This document shows, one piece after another, positions 17,461-25,168 of a DNA stretch of 64,000 bases. Location: positions 24,826 to 88,825 of the forward strand of contig CADBYI010000012.1 of assembly GCA_902798825.1 (NCBI GenBank). The letters are read 5' to 3'. The notes under the pieces were generated by a model that saw nothing but the letters and a program-made list of their open reading frames with translations, searched no databases and was not told the DNA's origin. Position numbers and translations under genes: made by a program. This DNA is from an uncultured Eubacteriales bacterium. Lineage in GTDB: Bacteria; Bacillota; Clostridia; Christensenellales; CAG-138. Each line of letters starts with the position of its first letter. Position 1 is the stretch's first letter.

Positions 17461-17560
17461 GCGTGGACCTCCCTCTGCTGTTGTTGTGGCTTCATTCTAC
17501 CACAGGCCGCGGGGAAAATGAAGTCCCGTTTTGCGCCACGGATTCTTCACGTTTCGCGGC

Positions 17561-17589
17561 TTGAACGGCAGGGGTCGATGTGGTACAAT
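17561..17589 (+). promoter_or_regulatory. promoter of the PAP2 phosphatase gene
   Basis: TTGAAC (17561-17566), 17 bases, TACAAT (17584-17589). The ATG is at 17619. Confidence 0.65.
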
Positions 17590-17618
17590 AACCGTCGATT
17601 CAGGGGAAAGGGTCGCAT

Positions 17619-18302
17619 ATGGGAAAAGGTCTTGTCAAACGCATACGTTCGCTCCTGCCGGACTACGGCTGGGTCTGTCTGCTGTCGCTGGTCGCGATTC
17701 AGTTTTTGGTGTTTTGGGCCACCCGCATCCCCCTGCAGTATATGGAGAAGGTGGATTTGTCCACGTCTCTCGACGCGATGATCCCCTTTCGGCCCCAGTG
17801 GATATCCATCTATGTGCTGTCGTTTGTGTCCTGGGTGGTGACCTTCTTTCTGCTCTTCAAGCAGCGCAAGGACCACGTCTATCGGAACTCAGCGGCCTAC
17901 CTGCTGACCCTGGCGCTGACGCTGGCCTGCTTTATGCTCCTGCCGGCCCAGATCCAGCGGCCGGAGGTCACGGGTCATGACTTCTTTTCCTTTGTCACCC
18001 GGATCGTCTATGCCGCGGACCAGCCCAACAACCTGTGCCCCTCCCTTCACGTGATCTGCAGCTACTATTGCTGGCGGTGCCTCTTCGACACGGAGGGCGT
18101 TCCCCGGTGGTATCGGGTGTTCAACTTCTTTTTCCTGCTGCTGGTCTGCTGCTCCATCCTGTTCGTGAAGCAGCACGTGGCGGTGGACATCCCCGCCGGC
18201 GTCGTGGCGGCGGAGGTCCCCCTGCAGCTTGCCAGGCGCTTCCGCTTCGAGCGGCTGGGCTATGCCGTCGAGCGGCGGCTGATACAAAAGAAGGCCCATT
18301 AA
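17619..18302 (+). CDS. PAP2-like membrane phosphatase
   Basis: 227 residues with about six membrane spans (for example [51 protein letters not shown]). The shortened PAP2 signature is present: CPSLHV (motif 2, with the proton-relay His) and [11 protein letters not shown] (motif 3, His plus Asp). The family removes phosphate from lipid phosphates such as phosphatidate or undecaprenyl pyrophosphate, or moves inositol phosphate. Motif 1 (KxxxxxxRP) is not obvious, as in the C-terminal-only PAP2 subgroup. Substrate unknown. deoD follows from its own promoter. Confidence 0.8.
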   Translation: MGKGLVKRIRSLLPDYGWVCLLSLVAIQFLVFWATRIPLQYMEKVDLSTSLDAMIPFRPQWISIYVLSFVSWVVTFFLLFKQRKDHVYRNSAAYLLTLALTLACFMLLPAQIQRPEVTGHDFFSFVTRIVYAADQPNNLCPSLHVICSYYCWRCLFDTEGVPRWYRVFNFFFLLLVCCSILFVKQHVAVDIPAGVVAAEVPLQLARRFRFERLGYAVERRLIQKKAH

Positions 18303-18306
18303 CCGG

Positions 18307-18336
18307 TTGTCAAAGGCCCGGGGCCTATGCTACAAT
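18307..18336 (+). promoter_or_regulatory. promoter of deoD
   Basis: TTGTCA (18307-18312), 18 bases, TACAAT (18331-18336); both boxes 5 of 6. A GGGAGG ribosome site (about 18350) fixes the ATG at 18364 and rules out the longer frame. Confidence 0.72.
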
Positions 18337-18363
18337 AGAAAAAAACATCGGGAGGATTATGCC

Positions 18364-19077
18364 ATGAAGCAACTGAATCTCACGCCCCATATCGGCTGCG
18401 CGCCGGAGGATTTCGCCAAGACCGTGCTGATGCCCGGAGATCCCCTGCGCTCCAAGATGATCGCCGAGACCTATCTCACCGACGCGGAGCTGGTGAACAA
18501 CATCCGGGGCGTCCAGGGCTACACTGGCTACTACAAGGGCAAGCGGGTGTCCGTCATGGCCAGCGGCATGGGCATGCCCGCCATCGGCATCTACTCCCAC
18601 GAGCTCTATAACTTCTTCGGCGTGGAGACCATCATCCGGGTGGGCTCCGCCGGCGGCATGCATCCCGATCTGAAGCTCTTCGACATCGTCATCGGCCAGG
18701 GCGCCTGTTACAGCAGCGCCTTCGTGAACCAGTATGCCCTGCCCGGCACCTACTCCGCCATCGCGGACTTCGGCCTGTGCCGCAAGGCGGTGGACGAGTG
18801 CGAAAAGCGGGGCCTGCGCTACAAGGTGGGCAACCTGCTCTCCTCCGACAACTTCTACAACGACGCCCAGGACCAGACCGCCTGGGTGAAGATGGGCGTG
18901 CTGGCGGCGGAAATGGAGAGCGGCGCCCTGTACATGAACGCGGCCCGGGCGGGCAAGAAGGCCCTGTGCATCTGCACCATCTCGGACCTGCTGGCCGGCG
19001 GCGAAGCCACCACCCCCGAGCAGCGGCAGAACGCCTTCCACGACATGATCCAGGTGGCCCTGGAGATCGCGGAATAA
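18364..19077 (+). CDS. deoD: purine-nucleoside phosphorylase, DeoD type
   Basis: 237 residues, standard. [16 protein letters not shown] (phosphate-binding Gly and Arg), [43 protein letters not shown] (ribose-binding Met-Glu) and [22 protein letters not shown] (catalytic Asp) are all intact. It splits purine nucleosides to base plus ribose-1-phosphate in salvage. A hydrolase gene follows 63 bases on, probably on the same message. Confidence 0.96.
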   Translation: MKQLNLTPHIGCAPEDFAKTVLMPGDPLRSKMIAETYLTDAELVNNIRGVQGYTGYYKGKRVSVMASGMGMPAIGIYSHELYNFFGVETIIRVGSAGGMHPDLKLFDIVIGQGACYSSAFVNQYALPGTYSAIADFGLCRKAVDECEKRGLRYKVGNLLSSDNFYNDAQDQTAWVKMGVLAAEMESGALYMNAARAGKKALCICTISDLLAGGEATTPEQRQNAFHDMIQVALEIAE

Positions 19078-19140
19078 TCCCGTCCCGCCGTCAGGGGAAG
19101 GACGGGCGCCGTGACGCGACGACCCGGTTTGGAGGTCCGT

Positions 19141-19845
19141 ATGAAAAAGCCGTTGATCCTGGTGACCACCAGCAATCTGATGGTGGAGGGCATGGGCGTG
19201 GTCCGGCTGAACCACGAGTATGTGAACGCCGTGGTGAAGGCCGGGGGCGTGCCCGTGATCGTGGGCTCCCCCTTTGGGCTGGACGAACTCATAGCGCTGG
19301 CCGACGGGCTGCTGCTCACCGGCGGCGTGGACGTGGACCCGGCCCGGTTCGGGGAAGCCGTCCTGAATGACTCGGTCCACGTCGATCAGGCGCGGGACGA
19401 GCTGGAGCTGCAGCTCATCGAAAAGTATTGGAAGACCGGCAAACCGGCCCTGGCCATCTGCCGGGGGCTGCAGGTGCTGAACGTGGCCTTTGGCGGGGGA
19501 TTGATCCAGGACATCCCCACCTGGTGCGGCGCCGTGCACACCGCCGGGGTGGAGCATCCCGTGACCGCGGCGGAGGGAAGCCTCCTGGCCCGGTTGACGG
19601 GCACCCGGGCCCTCACGGTGAACAGCTATCACCACCAGTGCGTGGCCCAGGGCCAGCTGGCCGCCCCCTTCGTGGCCACCGCCACCTGGACCGGCAACGG
19701 CGTCACCATGATCGAGGCCTTCGAGCAGCCGGGCTACCCCCTGCTGGCCGTTCAGTGGCACCCGGAGCGGGCCTATCTGAACCCCGCCGGCCTCACCGAC
19801 ATGGACCCCCTGTTCCGTTGGCTGGTGGAAAAGGCCAGGGGCTGA
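19141..19845 (+). CDS. class-I glutamine-amidotransferase-like hydrolase (PuuD type)
   Basis: 234 residues from ATG with GGAGG upstream. The triad is visible: nucleophile Cys in LAICRGLQVLNVAFGGGLIQDI and His plus Glu in LAVQWHPERAY. LLLTGGVDVDPARFGE is the gamma-glutamyl-GABA hydrolase signature. Members cleave gamma-glutamyl amides, such as gamma-Glu-GABA in putrescine breakdown. No other putrescine genes are nearby, so the substrate is uncertain. The N-terminal LVTTSNLMVEGMGVVRLNHEYVNAVVKAGG departs from the usual GI(T)x(D) start. Confidence 0.88.
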   Translation: MKKPLILVTTSNLMVEGMGVVRLNHEYVNAVVKAGGVPVIVGSPFGLDELIALADGLLLTGGVDVDPARFGEAVLNDSVHVDQARDELELQLIEKYWKTGKPALAICRGLQVLNVAFGGGLIQDIPTWCGAVHTAGVEHPVTAAEGSLLARLTGTRALTVNSYHHQCVAQGQLAAPFVATATWTGNGVTMIEAFEQPGYPLLAVQWHPERAYLNPAGLTDMDPLFRWLVEKARG

Positions 19846-19862
19846 TGAATCCATATGAAAAC

Positions 19863-19886
19863 AGCGCCGTTCGTTTGAACGGCGCT
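19863..19886. terminator. bidirectional intrinsic terminator
   Basis: AGCGCCGTTC (19863-19872), GTTT loop, GAACGGCGCT (19877-19886). TTTTC follows on the minus strand and GCTTTG on the plus, between two convergent genes. Confidence 0.83.
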
Positions 19887-19900
19887 GCTTTGCGTCTATC

Positions 19901-20422
19901 CTATAACAACTTCTGCGCGGTCGTATCCAGCAGCGGACAGAGGGGCAGGGACAGGGTCAGTACGACGGCGTCGGCCACGAAGGCGTACAGGTTCATGGCC
20001 GCCCGGACCAGGAAGGGCTGGGCCTTGATGAGGCTGTCGATGAGGGACTTGACCCCCAGGATGCCCAGGGCCGTGAACAGGATCACCGCCCCCACCCACA
20101 GGGCGTACTGGTTCCCCTTGGCCTTCAGACTCTTGGTGGCTTTGAAGGTGAGGCCCAATCCCACGCCGATGACCACGTTGCCCAGGGCCCAGCCGGGCAT
20201 GCCCCGCAGCCCGCTGGTCAGCAGGCAGTAGAGCACCACGCCCAGGGTCCCCACGACGGTGCCGCTGACGGCGCCGAAGCTGTAGCAGTACACGGCCATG
20301 GCCACGTACCCCAGGCACAGATAATAGTTTTGGAACACCGGCACCTGCACGCACAGGGCCAGCACCACGAACAGGGCCACGCCGATGGCCGTGGCGGTGA
20401 GCCGTTTCAAACGTTTACTCAT
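19901..20422 (-). CDS. ECF-transporter S-component-like membrane protein
   Basis: 173 residues with about five or six membrane spans (ATAIGVALFVVLALCVQVPV, YLCLGYVAMAVYCYSFGAVSGTVVGTLGVVLY, WVGAVILFTALGILG and others). Size, the hydrophobic pattern and the central LTSGLRGMPGWALGNVVIGVGLG match the vitamin-binding S components of energy-coupling-factor importers. No A/A' ATPase or T component is in the window, so it would share a general module. It lies 30 bases after the HTH-ATPase-CYTH gene, probably one operon. Substrate not recognisable. Confidence 0.72.
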   Translation of the reverse strand: MSKRLKRLTATAIGVALFVVLALCVQVPVFQNYYLCLGYVAMAVYCYSFGAVSGTVVGTLGVVLYCLLTSGLRGMPGWALGNVVIGVGLGLTFKATKSLKAKGNQYALWVGAVILFTALGILGVKSLIDSLIKAQPFLVRAAMNLYAFVADAVVLTLSLPLCPLLDTTAQKLL

Positions 20423-20452
20423 TTCTTCCTCCCCCCCTTCCCTTCTCTTTTC

Positions 20453-21784
20453 TTAGGACACCGGCTCCTCCGGCACCGCCTCCGCCAGCGCCGCGTTCCG
20501 GTAGGCCGGATCGTCGGTGACCTCCCGGATCACCTTCAGTTGGGGCGGCAGGACCACGGGGGCGTGCTCGTCGGACAGCTCGATCTCGCACAGGGCCCGA
20601 TCCGTCCAGAAGGGGAGCAGATCGATCTCGAAATACTGGCCCTCGTGCATCAGATGGTAGCGGGTCTTGCGGATGGTGCGACGGGTGGGGTCCGCGTCCA
20701 TGAGGCGCTTGAGATACTCCTTCTGGGTCAGGGCCTTTTCGATCTCCACCCGCTTGGGCCCGTCCAAAGGCTTCTTCACGGTTTCATAATAGGTATAGTG
20801 GCCGTCCGCGCCGCGCTGGCGGATGCGCACCTCCTCGCCGGGGGCGGAGACGAGATAGGTTTGGCTGATCTCCACCTTGCGGCAGTTGGGCTGGCTTTCC
20901 AGCCACTTCACGTCCGGATATTCGATCAAATACTTTCGCTCGATCTCCAGAGGCTCCGGCTCCCCCAGGAAGGAGAGGATCTCGTTGAGCAGCCGCTCCA
21001 GCTTCTCCTCGAAGGCGGAGGAGTTGTCGATGATCCGCAGATGGGGATGGCCGGTCCAGGCGGCAATGATCCGATCGTCCACGGCCACAGCCACCTCCGG
21101 GGTCTCATACCGGGCGGCGTTGTTGGCGGTGGTGTAGGCGTTCAGGGCCCCCTTGGCCGCGGTGACCAGGTGGAACACCGCGTCGTACCGGTCCCGCAGC
21201 TCCACCTCGCTGGTGTTCATCTCCCGGCAGAGCTGCATAAATTCCAGATCCGTCATATAGGCCTTGTTATCCATGGTCCCCCGGTCGCAGACGATCAGCA
21301 GCTTTTCCGCGTCCATGGTCCGTCCGCCCCGCTCAAAGAGCCGTTCCTTCTCCAGCTGCAGCTCCATCTGGCACCGCTGGTAATCCAGATTCGTTCCGCA
21401 GCCCCAGGGGGTCAGGCCCCCGCCGATGAGCTCCGTGGCGGTTTCGGGCACGAACAGCACCCGATAGCCCCGTTGGGGCAGGTTGTTGGCGATCCAGGTC
21501 AAAGCGGTGGTCTTGCCGCCGCAGGGGCCGCCGGTGATGACGATCTTCTGAACGGTCATGGGTCTTTTTTCCTTCCTTTCCTGCAGCAGGTCCGAAACGG
21601 GCACGTCGAAGAGGACGGACAGCCGGTTCAGCATATCCGTGGTGGGCTTTGCCGCCCCGTTTTCCCACTTGGACACGGCCTTGTCCGTGACGCCCAGCTT
21701 CTCGCCCAGCGCCCGCTGGCTCAGCCTCGCCGCCTTCCGCAGCCGGTAGAGCCGCTCCCCGAAGGGGTAATCGTTTTGCTTCAT
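20453..21784 (-). CDS. HTH - P-loop ATPase - CYTH fusion protein
   Basis: 443 residues, starting at MKQNDYPFGERL with GGGAGG upstream; the longer frame to 21922 would cross the promoter. Three parts: an XRE-type helix-turn-helix (about 6-65, LSQRALGEKLGVTDKAVSKWENG); a P-loop domain (GGPCGGKTTA, 85-94; LLIVCDRGTMDNKAY, about 162-176) of the AAA_28 kinase-like kind; and a CYTH / triphosphate-tunnel domain (about 278-430) with the signature ExExK as E280, E282, K284. CYTH enzymes hydrolyse triphosphates or make cyclic nucleotides. The combination suggests a regulated nucleotide or polyphosphate enzyme that also binds DNA. Domains sure, function unknown. Confidence 0.85.
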   Translation of the reverse strand: MKQNDYPFGERLYRLRKAARLSQRALGEKLGVTDKAVSKWENGAAKPTTDMLNRLSVLFDVPVSDLLQERKEKRPMTVQKIVITGGPCGGKTTALTWIANNLPQRGYRVLFVPETATELIGGGLTPWGCGTNLDYQRCQMELQLEKERLFERGGRTMDAEKLLIVCDRGTMDNKAYMTDLEFMQLCREMNTSEVELRDRYDAVFHLVTAAKGALNAYTTANNAARYETPEVAVAVDDRIIAAWTGHPHLRIIDNSSAFEEKLERLLNEILSFLGEPEPLEIERKYLIEYPDVKWLESQPNCRKVEISQTYLVSAPGEEVRIRQRGADGHYTYYETVKKPLDGPKRVEIEKALTQKEYLKRLMDADPTRRTIRKTRYHLMHEGQYFEIDLLPFWTDRALCEIELSDEHAPVVLPPQLKVIREVTDDPAYRNAALAEAVPEEPVS

Positions 21785-21806
21785 GTCCCTTTCCTCCCGC
21801 ACCCAC

Positions 21807-21835
21807 AGTGTACTACATTTCGGGCCCGTGTGCAA
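21807..21835 (-). promoter_or_regulatory. promoter of the HTH-ATPase-CYTH gene
   Basis: Minus strand: TTGCAC (21835-21830), 17 bases, TACACT (21812-21807), about 20 bases ahead of the ATG. The HTH domain of the product could bind here; that is inference. Confidence 0.6.
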
Positions 21836-21867
21836 TTCGCTCCGGGGTGAATCTCGGTAGAACAACA

Positions 21868-21920
21868 AGGGGTCCCGCCCCTTTTTTGAAATAAAACAGC
21901 GCCGCCCTTTCGAGCGGCGC
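21868..21920. repeat. two GC-rich hairpins in the long intergenic region
   Basis: AAGGGG with CCCCTT followed by TTTT (21868-21886), then GCGCCGC (21899-21905) with GCGGCGC (21914-21920). They open the 540-base gene-free stretch between the ATPase-CYTH gene and rpsR, which otherwise holds the repeats listed next. No gene is seen there. Confidence 0.5.
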
Positions 21921-21941
21921 AAACTGCGTAACCCCCCCTTA

Positions 21942-22020
21942 TCATCCCGAGCAAGCCCCTTGCCGCCCTTATGTCATCCCGAGCAAGCCCCTAGCCGCCC
22001 CTGTGTCATCCTGAGCAAGG
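21942..22020 (+). repeat. three direct repeats of about 32 bp
   Basis: Repeats beginning TCATCCCGAGCAAGCCCC at 21942 and 21974, with a diverged third start TCATCCTGAGCAAGG at 22006, each exactly 32 bases apart. The third overlaps the left end of the inverted-repeat element, as if its end had been duplicated in tandem. Confidence 0.78.
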
Positions 22021-22133
22021 CCGAAGGCCGCGTCGAAGGATCTCTGAACGGAAAATCTTTTGAACGGGTCCCTTCGCCACCTCCGGCACCGCGCAGAGAT
22101 CCTTCCATTCGCTTCGCTCTTGTCAGGATGACA
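22004..22133. mobile_element. MITE-like inverted-repeat element, 130 bp
   Basis: It begins TGTCATCCTGAGCAAGG and ends CTTGTCAGGATGACA. The two arms are imperfect inverted repeats over about 40 bases, each continuing inward to AAGGATCTCTG (left) and its complement CAGAGATCCTT (right). It has no open frame of its own. Short palindromes with TGTCATCCTGAGC ends and an AAGGATCT core recur in many bacterial genomes and are usually taken as non-autonomous elements. Target duplications are not obvious. Confidence 0.7.
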
Positions 22134-22146
22134 AGGGGGAAGCGCA

Positions 22147-22226
22147 TCGATGTGCTGCTGACGCAGCTCGATGTATTGCCGCTGCGCGTCAATTCGATGT
22201 GTGAGTGTTGCACGGTCACTCGATGG
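22147..22226. repeat. heptamer/hairpin array 1 (TCGATGT)
   Basis: TCGATGT at 22147, 22168 and 22194 and TCGATGG at 22220 are separated by 14-, 19- and 19-base spacers. Each spacer is itself a small inverted repeat: GCTGC/GCAGC; ATTG..CGC/GCG..CAAT; GTGA..TCAC. The same design with another heptamer occurs at 31702-31875. A 9-bp palindrome (TAAAGCCCG with CGGGCTTTA, 22231-22250) follows. Confidence 0.75.
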
Positions 22227-22257
22227 GACATAAAGCCCGGACGGGCTTTATATCAAA

Positions 22258-22287
22258 GGAGCCGTTAAGATCACTCTTAACGGCTCC
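22258..22287 (-). terminator. terminator of rpsF-ssb-rpsR
   Basis: GGAGCCGTTAAGA (22258-22270) and TCTTAACGGCTCC (22275-22287), a perfect 13-bp stem with loop TCAC. On the minus strand TTTGATAT follows, 37 bases after the rpsR stop. Confidence 0.82.
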
Positions 22288-22323
22288 TGGTGCTAAACGG
22301 TCAGGTTCGGTTGTTGATTGCGA

Positions 22324-22572
22324 TTAGAATCTTTCCCCAGCAAAGGGCAGCAGAGCCATCACGCGGGCGCGCTTGATGGCGACGGCCAGATCGCGCTGAT
22401 GCTTGGCGCAGACACCGGACATCCGGCGGGGCATGATCTTGCCCGTTTCGGAGATGAAGCCGGTCAGCTTCTTCGTGTCCTTGTAGTCGATACCGGTAGC
22501 CTTTTCAACGCAGAACTTGCAAACCTTGCGTCTGCTTCTTCTGGGACGGGGACGCATTTTGCGTTCTTCCAT
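22324..22572 (-). CDS. rpsR: 30S ribosomal protein S18
   Basis: 82 residues. [31 protein letters not shown] and [28 protein letters not shown] are standard S18. The three Cys plus His (KVCKFC, VCAKH) mark the zinc-binding version. S18 pairs with S6 on the 30S platform. An AGGAGG ribosome site precedes the ATG. Last gene of the conserved rpsF-ssb-rpsR operon. Confidence 0.97.
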   Translation of the reverse strand: MEERKMRPRPRRSRRKVCKFCVEKATGIDYKDTKKLTGFISETGKIMPRRMSGVCAKHQRDLAVAIKRARVMALLPFAGERF

Positions 22573-22603
22573 GGTGCAAGCCTCCTATAATAATGTAGAT
22601 AAT

Positions 22604-23032
22604 TTAGAATGGGATATCGTCCGAGGAGATATCGGTGAAACCGGCCACATCCTGGTTCCGGTTCTGCTGGGGACGGGGCGTGGTGGGCGCGCTGTAGCTG
22701 TTGCCCTGATCGTCGCCCTTGGGGGTGAGGAATTCCACCTCGTCCGCCGATACATCCAGAGACATGCGGGTCGTGCCATCCTTCGCTTCGTAGGTCCGGG
22801 CCTGAAGCTCGCCGACGACCGCCACCTTGCGCCCCTTGGCGAGGTACCGGGAGCACACGTCCCCCAGCTGCCGCCAGGCGTTGATGCGGAAGAAATCGGT
22901 CTGCTTTTCGCCGCCCTGAGACGCAAACCTGCGGTTAACGGCGATGGTGAAGGAGCATACCGTCACACCGCTGGCGGTGGAACGGGTTTCGGGATCGTGG
23001 GTCAGATTCCCGATCAAAACGATCTTGTTCAT
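22604..23032 (-). CDS. ssb: single-stranded DNA-binding protein
   Basis: 142 residues. An N-terminal OB fold (MNKIVLIGNLTHDPETRSTASGVTVCSFTIAVNRRF, RINAWRQLGDVCSRYLAKGRKVAVVGELQAR) is followed by a Q/N/P-rich linker and the acidic tip DISSDDIPF that docks repair and replication partners. It is the chromosomal SSB, judged by its place between rpsF and rpsR. Confidence 0.97.
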   Translation of the reverse strand: MNKIVLIGNLTHDPETRSTASGVTVCSFTIAVNRRFASQGGEKQTDFFRINAWRQLGDVCSRYLAKGRKVAVVGELQARTYEAKDGTTRMSLDVSADEVEFLTPKGDDQGNSYSAPTTPRPQQNRNQDVAGFTDISSDDIPF

Positions 23033-23090
23033 GCTATACCTCTGTTAAAAAATCTTTCGTGCTTGTTCTGTCGGGCCTTGACTGTTTACC

Positions 23091-23378
23091 TTATGCTTCC
23101 TTACGGGTAACCATGTAGCGCAGGATGCGCTCATCGTTTCTGAAGTTACGCTCCAATTCGCGGGGGAGCTCGGCGGGCGCGTTAAAGGTAACGAGCACGT
23201 AGAATCCCTCGGTCTTGTAGTCGATGGCGTAGGCCAGCTTCCGCTTGCCCCACTCGTCCTGCTTCACGATCTCACCGCCGTTGCCGGTGATGATGCCCGC
23301 GAACTTATCCATGGTGGCGCGATTGGCCTCCTCGTCAAGCTCGGGTGTGATCAGGTACAAAACTTCATACTGATTCAT
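23091..23378 (-). CDS. rpsF: 30S ribosomal protein S6
   Basis: 95 residues. YEVLYLITPELDEEANRATMDKFAGIITGNGGEIVKQDEWGKRKLAYAIDYKTEGFYVLVTFNA is the full S6 fold. First gene of the operon, with a near-perfect AAGGAGGTGA ribosome site. The 5' leader holds a hairpin (CTTCTTG with CAAGAAG on the mRNA), where S6:S18 autoregulatory leaders occur in other bacteria. I could not find the CCG bulge of that motif here, so autoregulation is unproven. Confidence 0.97.
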   Translation of the reverse strand: MNQYEVLYLITPELDEEANRATMDKFAGIITGNGGEIVKQDEWGKRKLAYAIDYKTEGFYVLVTFNAPAELPRELERNFRNDERILRYMVTRKEA

Positions 23379-23444
23379 TCTTTCACCTCCTTATGGTCTG
23401 TTGGCTTTCTTCTTGAGAAAGCAAGAAGGACCGTTAGCCGTAAT

Positions 23445-23473
23445 AATATAGCACAGCCCTCCCCCGATTGCAA
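23445..23473 (-). promoter_or_regulatory. promoter of rpsF-ssb-rpsR
   Basis: Minus strand: TTGCAA (23473-23468), 17 bases, TATATT (23450-23445). About 60 bases of leader follow. Confidence 0.72.
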
Positions 23474-23540
23474 GGGTTTTTTCAATATTTCAGGGATGAT
23501 TTTGGGCGATTGACGGGCCCGCGCCGCCCCGCTTGTCCCT

Positions 23541-23569
23541 TTGACATATACCCGCCGGACGCCTATAAT
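23541..23569 (+). promoter_or_regulatory. perfect-consensus sigma-A promoter
   Basis: TTGACA (23541-23546), exactly 17 bases, TATAAT (23564-23569): 12 of 12 positions. It drives the secreted protein starting at 23603 and is the strongest-looking promoter in the window. Confidence 0.9.
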
Positions 23570-23602
23570 ACAATCAAACCATGTGATAGGAAAGGATCTG
23601 CC

Positions 23603-25096
23603 ATGAAGCGTAACGATCGCCCCTTCCGTTTCCTCGTCGCCCTGCTGACACTGGCGCTGGCGCTTATGCCCGCCGCCCGGACCCGGGGGGACGAATGCCC
23701 CCACCAATGGACGCTGGTCAGCACCGTTCCCGCCACCTGCACCGAGAGCGGCTATGAGCTGTATCGCTGCTCCCTGTGCGGGGCGGAGAAGCGGGAGACC
23801 CTGGCCGCCCTGGGCCATGCGCTGAGCTATTGCGTCCCGATCCAGATGGCCACCTGCACGGAGGAAGGGATCATCCGCTGCTACTGCGCCCGGGACGCCT
23901 CCCATTATGAGGACAAAACGGAGCCCGCAAAGGGCCACGACTGGGGGGAGTGGCGCGTGATTCAGCGGGCGACGCTGAACGATTGGGGCGTTTCGGAACG
24001 GACGTGCAGCCGCTGCGGGGCGGTGGACAAGAGCATGCGGCGACCCCTGGCCTTTCGGGAGCCCTATGGGCTGACGCTGCTTCTTTCCCCCCTTGAGCCC
24101 ACGGTTCGCCGGGCGGACGACGGCGCCATGACCCTGATCCAGGAGGTCTCCCTGGTCAACACCGGGGAAACGGACCTGTTCGTCCGGGAATACAGCTGCC
24201 AGCCGGGAGCGATCCGGGTCCTGGACGAGCCCCTTCAGCTGCGCCGGGGTCAGACGGCCACCTTCCCGCTGACCTGTGATTTCACGGCGGCGGAGCTGCC
24301 CGCCCTTACGGGACCGACGGCCGGGCCGTTGACCCTCTGTTTCTACGGCAGCCTGGAGGCCGAGGCGTCGGTCTGCGCCTCCAACCAGGTTTCCTGGACG
24401 CCGGCCCTCTCTTCCGAAACAGACGCGGAGCCCCTTCAGCTGACCCAAACGCTGCTGTCCGTCTCGGCCGATCCGGAGGGGTACCAGCTGACCGAGACCC
24501 TTCGGGGCCGCGTCCGCGTGACCAACGGAGGGGACGAACCCCTGTCTCATATTTCCCTGACCTCCGCCGCGGAGCCCGAGCCCCTGCTCATCGAGACCCT
24601 GGCCCCCGGGGAGAGCCGGGAGCTGGATTGGGCCCACGCCGTCACCCTGGAGGAGGCCGCCGCCGGGTTTGTTCAGGTGAGCTGGCAGGTCCAGGGTGCG
24701 CCCGTGGTGACCAACGATCTGGTGGTGCCGGTGATCTCCCGGCTGGACCTGCTGCTGGACGTCAGCCCTCTCGCCGCGCCGACGGATGGGGCCCGATACC
24801 AGGCAGGCGAGGAGGCCCGCTTCCGGCTCCGCCTGCAAAACAACGGCCAGCTCACGCTGTCCGACGTGACCGTTTTCGACCCCTTCCCCGGGGACGACCC
24901 CGGCAAGGTCCTGGAGCAGCTGGACCAGTTGCGGCCCGAGGAAGCCCGGGAGCTGACGCTGGTTCACACCTTTACCCCAGAGGAGGCGGAAGCCGGCGGC
25001 CTTCCCGTCCTGATCACCGCCCAGGGATACGACCCCCGGGGCACCCTGCACACCTGCACCAGCGGACCGATCCTTCCTCCTGCGGGCGATTGGTGA
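23603..25096 (+). CDS. secreted protein with Cys/His repeats and CARDB-like domains
   Basis: 497 residues with AGGAAAGG upstream of the ATG. Signal peptide FLVALLTLALALMPAARTRG. Three short repeats follow with paired cysteines and a GH ending (HQWTLVSTVPATCTESGYELYRC..CGAEKRETLAALGH; MATCTEEGIIRCYC; GVSERTCSRCGAVD), about residues 25-150. The rest reads as two or three beta-rich domains like CARDB/DUF11 (LVNTGETDLFV, VTNGGDEPLSHISL, LQNNGQLTLSDVTVFDPFPGD). Such proteins are usually cell-surface, often adhesive. No membrane anchor at the C-terminus. I do not recognise a named family. Monocistronic, driven by a perfect promoter. Confidence 0.82.
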   Translation: MKRNDRPFRFLVALLTLALALMPAARTRGDECPHQWTLVSTVPATCTESGYELYRCSLCGAEKRETLAALGHALSYCVPIQMATCTEEGIIRCYCARDASHYEDKTEPAKGHDWGEWRVIQRATLNDWGVSERTCSRCGAVDKSMRRPLAFREPYGLTLLLSPLEPTVRRADDGAMTLIQEVSLVNTGETDLFVREYSCQPGAIRVLDEPLQLRRGQTATFPLTCDFTAAELPALTGPTAGPLTLCFYGSLEAEASVCASNQVSWTPALSSETDAEPLQLTQTLLSVSADPEGYQLTETLRGRVRVTNGGDEPLSHISLTSAAEPEPLLIETLAPGESRELDWAHAVTLEEAAAGFVQVSWQVQGAPVVTNDLVVPVISRLDLLLDVSPLAAPTDGARYQAGEEARFRLRLQNNGQLTLSDVTVFDPFPGDDPGKVLEQLDQLRPEEARELTLVHTFTPEEAEAGGLPVLITAQGYDPRGTLHTCTSGPILPPAGDW

Positions 25097-25115
25097 TACA
25101 GAATTCAGGATAAAG

Positions 25116-25153
25116 CGATCCCCCGGCTCTGCGGAGCCGGGGGATCGTTGTTT
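25116..25153. terminator. long bidirectional terminator
   Basis: CGATCCCCCGGCTC (25116-25129), TGCG loop, GAGCCGGGGGATCG (25134-25147): a perfect 14-bp stem between convergent genes. TTGTTTG follows on the plus strand and CTTTATC on the minus. Confidence 0.87.
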
Positions 25154-25168
25154 GCGTCGTTTTACCGG

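Noticed and set aside
21960..22268. Frame of 102 codons over the MITE-like region
   Set aside because: Spans repeats and hairpins, has no ribosome site and no resemblance to a protein.
23379..23444. S6:S18 autoregulatory leader
   Set aside because: A hairpin is present but the CCG bulge of the known motif was not found; noted only under rpsF.
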